Origin: Chloroflexota bacterium
Lineage (GTDB): Bacteria > Chloroflexota > UBA6077 > JACCZL01
DNA: 12,229 nucleotides
Direction: 5' to 3'
NCBI GenBank assembly: GCA_013695975.1
Contig: JACCZL010000080.1
Coordinates: 1 to 12,229, forward strand
How positions within the stretch are numbered: the first letter of the stretch is position 1; every line of letters starts with the position of its first letter. Below are positions 7,267 to 12,229 of this stretch, in pieces. The notes under the pieces were generated by a model, which had not been told where the DNA came from, searched no databases, and saw only the letters and a program-made list of their open reading frames with translations. The position numbers and the translations under genes were made by a program.

Positions 7267-7959
7267 ATGCTGGATCAGATCGAGGTCTGGGCCCGCGGGG
7301 AGCTCGAAGCGAAGAACGCCGCGCGTGAAGGGGCGCTCGCCCGATCCCGCGAGCTGGTCCGGACCTGCGCCAACTCGATCCGCGCCGTCCACCGTGGTGA
7401 GCGCCAGCACGCCGACGAGCTGCTGGGCGCCGCCCGCCGCCTCAGCCAGCGCCTGACCTACGACCTCCAGGGCCAGCCGGACATTTTCTACGCCGGCTAC
7501 GTCCAGGATGCCCAGAAGGAGTTGGTCGAGGCAACAGCGGTCCACTGCTTGATCCTGGGGGGCGTGATGCCGTCGGCGGGTGAGCTCGGCGTCGCGGTGG
7601 CCCCATTCCTGAACGGGCTGGCCGAGGCCGTCGGCGAGCTACGCCGCTACGTCCTCGATCGGCTCCGCCGTGGCCAGATCGACCGCTGCGAGTCGATCCT
7701 CCAGACGATGGACGACATCTACAGCCTGCTGGTGACGATCGACTATCCGGACGCCCTGACCGGTGGACTGCGACGGACCACCGACGTCACCCGCGGCATC
7801 CTCGAGCGGACCCGCGGCGACCTGACGATTGCCCTCCGCCAACGCGATCTCGAAGGGTCACTCCAACGGCTCGAGGGCAAGCTCGCGGACGCTCGCTCGG
7901 TAGGCCAGGCTCCGGCCACGCCGGACCCCTGGCGGCGCGTGACCCCTCCCGAGGAGTGA
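7267..7959 (+). CDS. Translin/TRAX-family protein, likely RNA-binding or RNase
   Basis: All-helical protein of 230 residues with the Translin-family layout. Helices carry SRELVRTCANSIRAVHRGE, then QDAQKELVEATAVH, LNGLAEAVGELRRYVLDRL, RRGQIDRCESIL with MDDIYSLL, and GLRRTTDVTRGILERTRGDL. In eukaryotes translin and TRAX form C3PO, in which TRAX is the metal-dependent endoribonuclease. By eye, E85 and E88 (KELVEA) align with the paired Glu of TRAX (QEYVEA), and D139 (GQID) with the Asp of TRAX GDID; E142 is nearby. This suggests the catalytic TRAX type rather than the RNA-binding translin type. Family members in archaea and some bacteria are often mislabelled haloacid dehalogenase. ATG 7267 has GGAG seven bases upstream. 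It is followed after 5 bases by the reductase gene. The family call is good; RNase activity is an inference. Confidence 0.85.
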   Translation: MLDQIEVWARGELEAKNAAREGALARSRELVRTCANSIRAVHRGERQHADELLGAARRLSQRLTYDLQGQPDIFYAGYVQDAQKELVEATAVHCLILGGVMPSAGELGVAVAPFLNGLAEAVGELRRYVLDRLRRGQIDRCESILQTMDDIYSLLVTIDYPDALTGGLRRTTDVTRGILERTRGDLTIALRQRDLEGSLQRLEGKLADARSVGQAPATPDPWRRVTPPEE

Positions 7960-7964
7960 GCCGC

Positions 7965-8960
7965 ATGGATCGCTTTCGAGCCCTGGTAGTCGACAAGACC
8001 GGCGACGACGTCAACGTCTCCCTCGATCGCTGGACCCCCGACCAGCTCATGCCGGGCGAGGTGACCATTCGGGTCGCGGCCTCGTCGGTCAACTACAAGG
8101 ACGCCCTGGCGGCCCGCGCTGACGGCAAGGTCGTCCGCCGCTATCCACTCATCCTGGGGATCGACCTCGCCGGCACGGTCGACGCGAGCGACGATCCACG
8201 CCACAAGCCGGGCGACGCGGTGCTCGCCCACGGCTACGAGATCGGGGTCGCGCACCACGGCGGCTACGCCGAGCTGGCGCGGGTGCCGGCCGACTGGGTC
8301 GTCCCACTCCCGCGGGGGCTGACGACCCGCCAGGCGATGGCGATCGGAACCGCCGGCTTCACCGCCGCCCTCTCGGTCGAGCGCCTGGAACACCTCGGCC
8401 TGAACCCGGATCGTGGGCCAGTCATCGTCACCGGCGCGTCGGGCGGGGTCGGATCCACGGCGGTCGCCATCCTCGCCGCGCGTGGGTACGAAGTCGTTGC
8501 CAGCACCGGCTCGGCCGACGCCCACGACTATCTCCGCGAGCTAGGCGCCCACGAGATCGTCGACCGCGCCGAGACGAGCCGGCCGAGCGAGCGACCGCTC
8601 GACCGGGCGCGCTGGGCGGGCGCCGTCGACGCGGTGGGCGGCGCCACCCTGGCTTACCTGCTCCAGACGACCCAACAGGGCGGGAGCATCGCCATCAGCG
8701 GGAACACCGGCGGCGCCGCGGTGTCGACGACGGTCCTGCCCTTCATCCTGCGCGGGGTCAACGTGCTTGGCATCGACTCGGCCCAGATGCCACTCGAGCG
8801 ACGCATCGCGATCTGGGAGCGCCTGGCGGATGACCTCCGCCCGCCACGGCTGGAGGAGTCGATCGCGCGAGAGGTAAGCCTTGAGGAGGTTCCGACGGTC
8901 CTCCCGCGGATCCTCCGTGGGGACGTCCAGGGTCGGGTGGTCGTGCGTGTCGCGGAGTGA
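7965..8960 (+). CDS. acuI: AcuI/YhdH-type NADPH acrylyl-CoA reductase (MDR family)
   Basis: Zinc-free medium-chain dehydrogenase/reductase of 331 residues, quinone oxidoreductase-like, closest in pattern to YhdH/YhfP/AcuI, which reduce acrylyl-CoA to propionyl-CoA with NADPH. Motifs: FRALVVDKTGDDVNVSLDRW at the N-terminus, SSVNYKDALAA (about 41), YPLILGIDLAGTV (about 59), the substrate/hinge segment AIGTAGFTAALSVERLE, and the nucleotide-binding VIVTGASGGVGSTAVAILA (about 155). WAGAVDAVGGATLAYLL and NVLGIDSAQMP follow, and the end is LRGDVQGRVVVRVAE. ATG 7965 is preceded by GAGGAG (gap 8); a GTG at 7956 would only add three residues. It sits 5 bases after the translin-like gene, so the two are probably translated from one message. 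The real substrate may be another 2-enoyl thioester or quinone. Confidence 0.9.
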   Translation: MDRFRALVVDKTGDDVNVSLDRWTPDQLMPGEVTIRVAASSVNYKDALAARADGKVVRRYPLILGIDLAGTVDASDDPRHKPGDAVLAHGYEIGVAHHGGYAELARVPADWVVPLPRGLTTRQAMAIGTAGFTAALSVERLEHLGLNPDRGPVIVTGASGGVGSTAVAILAARGYEVVASTGSADAHDYLRELGAHEIVDRAETSRPSERPLDRARWAGAVDAVGGATLAYLLQTTQQGGSIAISGNTGGAAVSTTVLPFILRGVNVLGIDSAQMPLERRIAIWERLADDLRPPRLEESIAREVSLEEVPTVLPRILRGDVQGRVVVRVAE

Positions 8961-8987
8961 GCGTCGCGTCAATGAGGAGGATCGACG

Positions 8988-9230
8988 ATGACCACGAAAG
9001 AGGCGCTGCATGGCCTGATCGACCAACTGCCGGACTACGCGCTGGCCGAAGCCGAACGCTACCTGGCCGGCTTACGCAATGACCCCATGCTGCAGGCGCT
9101 GATGGCCGCGCCGCTCGACGACGAGCCGACCACGCCGGAGGAGGACGAGGGAGCACGCGAGGCCTGGGAGGAGTACCGGCGGGGCGAGTACGTGTCGGCC
9201 GATGAGGCAAAGCGTGCGCTCCTCGAATGA
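8988..9230 (+). CDS. Type II antitoxin of a RelBE-like pair
   Basis: Small acidic protein of 80 residues. An N-terminal helical part (EALHGLIDQLPDYALAEAER, residues about 5-24) resembles the dimerising region of several short antitoxins. A central acidic stretch (DDEPTTPEEDEG) leads to EAWEEYRRGEYVSADEAKRA, the toxin-wrapping tail typical of antitoxins paired with RelE toxins. A strong SD GAGGAGG (8974-8980) precedes the ATG by 7 bases. Its TGA overlaps the toxin ATG in ATGA. It lies 27 bases behind acuI with no clear promoter, so it may ride on the upstream transcript or use a promoter inside acuI. DNA-binding autoregulation is usual in the family but not evident here. Confidence 0.85.
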   Translation: MTTKEALHGLIDQLPDYALAEAERYLAGLRNDPMLQALMAAPLDDEPTTPEEDEGAREAWEEYRRGEYVSADEAKRALLE

Positions 9231-9493
9231 GCGATGGATGGCGTTATGTCCTGACCAACCGTGCCCGCCGTGAGATGGGCCATCTTGACCAGGCGGCGCG
9301 TCGGCGAATCTTCGTGGCGCTCGATCGGTTGGTCGAAGACCCCAGACGTGGTGATGTCGCCAAGCTGGAAGGAGCTGAGAGGGAGTGGCGCCTGCGCGTG
9401 GGCGACTGGCGAGTGCGCTTCACGCGCGACACGCCGACGCGAACCATCGTGGTCACACGCGTCCTGCCTCGTGGCCGAGCCTACCGTGGCTGA
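9227..9493 (+). CDS. RelE/ParE-superfamily toxin
   Basis: Basic 88-residue protein that in this superfamily cleaves ribosome-bound mRNA (RelE) or poisons gyrase (ParE). Features: WRYVLTNRARREMGHLD, a helical hairpin with RRRIFVALDRLVEDPR, the central strand KLEGAEREWRLRVGDWRVRF and the C-terminal strand TIVVTRVLPRGRAYRG. The Arg-rich beta sheet and terminal RGRAYR fit RelE-like catalytic or mRNA-contact residues. It starts within the antitoxin stop (ATGA) and has no own SD, so its translation is probably coupled, keeping antitoxin in excess. The closest relatives are in many GC-rich environmental bacteria. Assignment to the superfamily is firm; the target is not known. Confidence 0.9.
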   Translation: MSDGWRYVLTNRARREMGHLDQAARRRIFVALDRLVEDPRRGDVAKLEGAEREWRLRVGDWRVRFTRDTPTRTIVVTRVLPRGRAYRG

Positions 9494-9510
9494 TTTCGGT
9501 GTCAGCGATC

Positions 9511-9532
9511 CGGGTTACCCGACTTCGGTCGG
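9511..9532 (+). terminator. Overlapping hairpins after the toxin gene, one with a UUCG tetraloop
   Basis: CCGAC-TTCG-GTCGG (9519-9532) forms a five-pair stem closed by the extra-stable C(UUCG)G loop. CGGG-TTA-CCCG (9511-9521) is a competing hairpin. No run of T follows, so a Rho-independent terminator is unlikely; protection of the 3' end of the toxin-antitoxin message, or a spacer before the next gene, is more plausible. Confidence 0.4.
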
Positions 9533-9547
9533 CCTTGAGGAGAGGAC

Positions 9548-9682
9548 ATGGCTCTCGTCAAATGTCCCGCATGCGACCGTGATGTTGCGGATCACGCGGA
9601 AACATGCCCTCACCGCAGCGTGCAGGTGCTTGATCATCCGTCTATATTGGGAAGATCATGGGGTCTGCGTGCCTACTTGTAA
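9548..9682 (+). CDS. 44-residue zinc-ribbon-like microprotein with one Cys missing
   Basis: The frame starts at ATG 9548 behind a strong SD GAGGAG (9537-9542) and ends with TAA at 9680-9682. The N-terminus MALVKCPACDRDVADHAETC closely follows the common short zinc-ribbon pattern MAL-x-KCPxCGxxVSxxAxxCPxCG. Cys6, Cys9 and Cys20 are present, but the expected CPHCG is CPHRS: Cys23 has become Arg and the glycine Ser. Each change needs only one base (TGC to CGC, GGC to AGC). The tail VQVLDHPSILGRSWGLRAYL has no transmembrane segment. Either the gene is decaying, or a His (16, 22 or 30) completes the metal site. Function unknown; it may be co-transcribed with the toxin-antitoxin pair 54 bases upstream. 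Confidence 0.6.
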   Translation: MALVKCPACDRDVADHAETCPHRSVQVLDHPSILGRSWGLRAYL

Positions 9683-9777
9683 GCCTGACTGCACGAGCGA
9701 GCCGGGGAAGTCTTGTGGCTTATGTCCGAACATTGTTGGACGGACAGGTTCGAGACTCGCACCCACGGTGATGGCCC
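9683..9777 (+). other. Short spacer before hyuA with a hairpin
   Basis: No gene seen. GTCC(G)AAC-ATT-GTTGGAC at 9724-9741 gives a 7-pair stem with one bulged G, and the following CGGAC (9741-9745) allows an alternative pairing with GTCCG. The structure lies about 33 bases before the hyuA ATG and could be a leader hairpin or operator. I find no convincing promoter hexamers. Confidence 0.35.
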
Positions 9778-11877
9778 ATGGCTGACAGCTCCTATCGGGT
9801 CGGCGTCGACATCGGGGGGACGTTCACCGACCTGATCCTCGTCGACGACGAGAGCGGCGCCTTTACGGTCGGCAAGTCGCTGACGACGCCGGCCGACCCC
9901 TCGCAGGCGGTCGAGGCGGTCCTCCGCGATGCCCTCGAACGCGGCCAGGTGGCGCCCGACCGAGTCGGCAATGTCATTCATGGGACGACCCTCGTCACCA
10001 ACAGCATCATCGAACGCAAGGGCTCGAAGACGGCCCTGCTGACGACGAAGGGTTACAGGGACGCGGTCGAGATCGGCCGCGAGCACCGCTACGACCTCTA
10101 CGACATCTTTCTCGAGATGCCGCGCCCGCTGGTGCCGCGCTACCTGCGGCTGGAAGTGGACGAGCGGGTCCTGGCCAGCGGCGAGGTCGTCCAAGCGCCG
10201 AACCTGGACGACCTGGAGCCGCTGGTGCGAGAGATGGCCGACAAGGGTATCCAGGCCGTCGCGGTCTCCTTCCTTCACAGCTATGCCAACCCGGCCCACG
10301 AGCGCCAGGTCGGCGAGCTGATCGGCCGGCTCGTGCCCAACATGCGGGTGTCGCTCTCCTCGGACGTCGTTCCAGAGATTCGCGAGTTCGAGCGCACCAG
10401 CACGACGATCGCCAACGTCTACGTCCAGGATCGGGTCGACCGCTACCTGCGCGACCTGGAGCGCCGCCTCCGCGAGCTGGGGTTTAGTGGGCAGCTTTTC
10501 GTGATGCTTTCGAGCGGGGGGATCGGCACGATCGCGACGGCCACCCAGTTCCCGATCCGCCTGCTCGAGTCGGGTCCGGCGGCCGGAGCGTTGGCGACGG
10601 CCTATTACGGGGCGCTGACCGGCGCGAACGACCTGCTGTCCTTCGACATGGGCGGCACCACCGCCAAGCTGTGCGTCGTCGAGAAGGGCCAGCCGCTGAC
10701 GGCCTCGGATTTTGAAGTCGACCGGATCTACCGCTTCAAGAAGGGCAGCGGATTGCCGGTCAAGGTCCCGGTCATCGAGATGATCGAGATCGGCGCGGGC
10801 GGCGGGAGCATCGCCAGGATCGACGCGATGGGCCTGCTGAAGGTCGGCCCCGACAGCGCTGGGGCCGAGCCCGGGCCAGTCTGCTATGGCCGTGGTGGTA
10901 CCCAGCCGACCGTCACCGATGCCGACCTGATCCTGGGCTACCTGGACCCGGCCTTTTTCCTGGGCGGGCGGATGCAGCTCGATCTGGACGCCACCGAACG
11001 GGCGATCCGGGAGCATGTCGCCGAGCCGCTCGGGATCGACGTGCCGGAAGCGGCCTGGGGGATCCACCAGATCGTCAACGAGAGCATGGCCAACGCCGCC
11101 CGCGTCCACGCCGTCGAGCGTGGAAAAGATCCGCGCTCGTTCCCACTCTTCACCTTCGGCGGAGCCGGACCGGTCCACGGCTTCCGCGTCGCGGAGATCC
11201 TCCATGCGCCGGCGATGATCGCCCCCTTCGGAGCCGGCATCACCTCGACGGTCGGATTTCTGACCGCGCCGCTGGCCTTCGACTTCGTGCGGACGGCCTA
11301 TGGGCGGCTCGACGAGCTGGAATGGGCGGGCGTCAACGAGATCTTCGAGGAAATGGAGGCCAGCGGTCGCGCGATCCTGCTCGACTCGGGCGTTCCCGAG
11401 TCGGAGATCAGCTACGCCCGCTCGGCCGACGTCCGCTACGTCGGCCAGGGCTACGAGGTCCGAGTCCCGATCTCCGGCGGCGAGCTTTCGGCCGACTCGC
11501 GCGGCACGCTCGTAAGCAGCTTCGAGGAGGTCTACAAGCAGCTCTACGGCCGCACTGGACCCTCGGTGGGACTGGAGGTCATGAGCTGGCGACTGGTCGT
11601 CTCGGGCCCACGACCAGAGCTGCGCCTGCGCGTCGACGGCGCTGAGGGAGCGACCGGTCACGCTGAGGATGCCCGCAAGGGCGAGCGAGCGGTGTACCAT
11701 CCCGAATACGGTGGCTACCGACCGACGCCGGTCTACGACCGCTATCGCCTCGGACCGGGCGCCCGCTTCGACGGCCCGGCGATTGTCGAGGAGCGCGAGT
11801 CGACGGTCGTCATCGGCCCACGGGGGCGGGTGACGATCGATGAGTTCCGCAACCTGAGAGTGGAGCTGGATGGATGA
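9778..11877 (+). CDS. hyuA: Hydantoinase/oxoprolinase subunit A (HyuA family)
   Basis: ATP-dependent hydrolase subunit of 699 residues, the usual HyuA length. Works with HyuB on cyclic amides such as N-methylhydantoin or 5-oxoproline, or as part of acetone-carboxylase-like enzymes. The actin-like ATPase fold is shown by RVGVDIGGTFTDLILVD (about 7-23), VIHGTTLVTNSIIERKG, the catalytic-side TTKGYRDAVEIGREHRYDLY, LLESGPAAGALATAYYG, LLSFDMGGTTAKLCVVEKG (about 286), IEIGAGGGSIARID (about 337), GPVCYGRGGTQPTVTDADL and FGGAGPVHGFRVAEIL. ATG 9778 matches the family start; its SD is weak (GGTGAT region). hyuB follows, as in most relatives, but after an unusually long spacer. Exact substrate unknown; this family is much broader than its names. 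Confidence 0.93.
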   Translation: MADSSYRVGVDIGGTFTDLILVDDESGAFTVGKSLTTPADPSQAVEAVLRDALERGQVAPDRVGNVIHGTTLVTNSIIERKGSKTALLTTKGYRDAVEIGREHRYDLYDIFLEMPRPLVPRYLRLEVDERVLASGEVVQAPNLDDLEPLVREMADKGIQAVAVSFLHSYANPAHERQVGELIGRLVPNMRVSLSSDVVPEIREFERTSTTIANVYVQDRVDRYLRDLERRLRELGFSGQLFVMLSSGGIGTIATATQFPIRLLESGPAAGALATAYYGALTGANDLLSFDMGGTTAKLCVVEKGQPLTASDFEVDRIYRFKKGSGLPVKVPVIEMIEIGAGGGSIARIDAMGLLKVGPDSAGAEPGPVCYGRGGTQPTVTDADLILGYLDPAFFLGGRMQLDLDATERAIREHVAEPLGIDVPEAAWGIHQIVNESMANAARVHAVERGKDPRSFPLFTFGGAGPVHGFRVAEILHAPAMIAPFGAGITSTVGFLTAPLAFDFVRTAYGRLDELEWAGVNEIFEEMEASGRAILLDSGVPESEISYARSADVRYVGQGYEVRVPISGGELSADSRGTLVSSFEEVYKQLYGRTGPSVGLEVMSWRLVVSGPRPELRLRVDGAEGATGHAEDARKGERAVYHPEYGGYRPTPVYDRYRLGPGARFDGPAIVEERESTVVIGPRGRVTIDEFRNLRVELDG

Positions 11878-11935
11878 TGCCGCGGGCGACCTCGGGCAGC
11901 GTGCCGCGGATGGCATCTTGGCCCGACGTGGGCCG

Positions 11936-11969
11936 GAAGGTGACCAAGCTGAGGCCGAAGGTGACCAAG
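11936..11969 (+). repeat. 13-base direct repeat, period 21
   Basis: GAAGGTGACCAAG occurs identically at 11936-11948 and 11957-11969, with GGCC before both copies in slightly shifted register. The 21-base period equals two helical turns (two sites on the same DNA face) and also seven codons. Confidence 0.75.
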
Positions 11970-11988
11970 GTTGGTGGGGGGCACCTTC
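11957..11988 (+). repeat. Nested hairpin with two alternative 5' arms
   Basis: GAAGGTG (11957-11963) pairs with CACCTTC (11982-11988). Inside, ACCA-AGGT-TGGT (11964-11975) forms a second small stem. The first repeat copy at 11936-11942 carries the same GAAGGTG, so it could pair instead with the single CACCTTC, giving two mutually exclusive folds. No poly-T tail follows. Confidence 0.55.
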
Positions 11989-11993
11989 GTGAG

Positions 11994-12014
11994 GTTGACA
12001 ACGACGTTGTCAAC
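11994..12014. promoter_or_regulatory. Perfect 9-3-9 palindrome, likely operator
   Basis: Half-site GTTGACAAC is mirrored exactly by GTTGTCAAC around a GAC centre. This is the form of a binding site for a dimeric repressor. ACGTTGTC, part of the right arm, recurs at 12061-12068 next to the hyuB SD. The palindrome includes TTGACA (11995-12000), a consensus -35 hexamer, so it might overlap a promoter for hyuB; a matching -10 17 bases on is not evident (GGGCGATTCGCC region). Confidence 0.55.
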
Positions 12015-12079
12015 GGGCGGGCGATTCGCCAGCAGTGTCTGTGGATGACGAGGGGCGAGAACGTTGTCGGAGAGCAAGC

Positions 12080-12229
12080 ATGACCGCCGTCGATACCGCG
12101 ATTGACCCGATTGTCCTCGAGGTGCTCTGGAACCGCTTGCTCTCGGTCACCAACGAGCAGCAGGCGGCGCTGATGCGGACGGCGTTCAGCACGATCGTGC
12201 GCGAATCGCAGGACCTGGCCTGCGGAGTC
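12080..12229 (+). CDS. hyuB: Hydantoinase/oxoprolinase subunit B (HyuB family), 5' part only
   Basis: ATG 12080 behind GGAG (gap 7) opens a frame of exactly 50 codons to the window edge. IDPIVLEVLWNRLLSVTNEQ, then AALMRTAFSTIVRESQDLAC, is the conserved HyuB N-terminus: the DP-x-x-LEV-x-x-NRL-x-S-x-x-E-E pattern and the R-TAFS-x-x-x-x-E-x-x-D segment. It would be the catalytic partner of HyuA. The remainder lies outside, so integrity cannot be judged. Confidence 0.9.
   Translation, partial: MTAVDTAIDPIVLEVLWNRLLSVTNEQQAALMRTAFSTIVRESQDLACGV

Larger units (their letters stand above)
11878..12079 (+). other. Structured 202-base spacer between hyuA and hyuB
   Basis: hyuA and hyuB commonly lie close together, so this gap is notable. 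It contains a direct repeat (11936-11969), a nested hairpin (11957-11988), a perfect palindrome (11994-12014) and a half-site ACGTTGTC (12061-12068) before the hyuB SD GGAG (12069-12072). One reading frame of 69 codons spans it exactly: ATG 11874 overlaps the hyuA TGA, preceded by GGAG at 11862-11865, and its TGA at 12081-12083 overlaps the hyuB ATG. The predicted peptide is basic, with the repeat KVTKLRP/KVTKVGG, and matches no family I know. I treat the stretch as regulatory or inserted DNA rather than a gene, but a small coupled protein is not excluded. Confidence 0.5.

Noticed and set aside
9673..11916. 747-codon minus-strand frame covering all of hyuA
   Set aside because: Antisense shadow of a GC-rich gene: hyuA has full family motifs, while this translation is rich in Asp/Arg/Gln with no known domain.
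11936..12014. CRISPR array or transposon end
   Set aside because: Only two copies of a short repeat with no unique spacers, no terminal inverted repeats, no target duplication and no transposase nearby.
11810..12077. Minus-strand open frames across the hyuA-hyuB spacer
   Set aside because: No SD, no recognisable domain, and they overlap the start of the HyuB coding frame; more likely chance openness in GC-rich DNA.

Overview
The window is a GC-rich bacterial chromosome segment with tightly packed genes, GTG as well as ATG starts, and good Shine-Dalgarno (SD) sites. No rRNA, tRNA or phage gene is visible. The mix of a translin/TRAX-like gene, hydantoinase-type hyuA/hyuB, a RelBE-type toxin-antitoxin pair and actinobacterial/chloroflexotal-looking glycosyltransferases suggests a Chloroflexota member (for example a Thermomicrobia relative). 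That is an inference from gene content only; other GC-rich soil or thermal lineages remain possible.

Left part (1-7213): a surface-polysaccharide or glycoconjugate region. A minus-strand operon starts from a well-formed sigma70-like promoter (3430-3459) and a perfect SD. It encodes a NeuB-type sialic/nonulosonic acid synthase, a PAPS-dependent sulfotransferase and a GT-B-like transferase that runs off the left edge. Divergent from it is a SAM-dependent methyltransferase, which converges on a GT4 glycosyltransferase with the two stop codons sharing bases. A second, WbuB-like GT4 glycosyltransferase diverges from that one. Together these could make, transfer, sulfate and methylate sugars of an exported glycan; the product cannot be deduced here.

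Middle part (7226-9682): an extended -10 promoter precedes a TRAX-like translin-family gene with its putative metal-binding acidic residues. This is closely followed by an AcuI/YhdH-type NADPH acrylyl-CoA reductase, a type II antitoxin/toxin pair with an ATGA overlap, and a 44-codon zinc-ribbon-like gene too short for usual gene calling, which has lost one of four expected cysteines.

Right part (9778-12229): hyuA (hydantoinase/oxoprolinase subunit A) and the first 50 codons of hyuB. They are separated by an unusual 202-base spacer with a 13-base direct repeat, a nested hairpin able to form in two ways, a perfect 9-3-9 palindrome and a further half-site just before hyuB. It also carries a reading frame that joins both genes through ATGA overlaps.

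The most notable points are the sulfotransferase with no canonical start codon before its PAPS-binding loop, the hyuA-hyuB spacer, the bacterial TRAX-like gene, and the degenerate zinc-ribbon microprotein.
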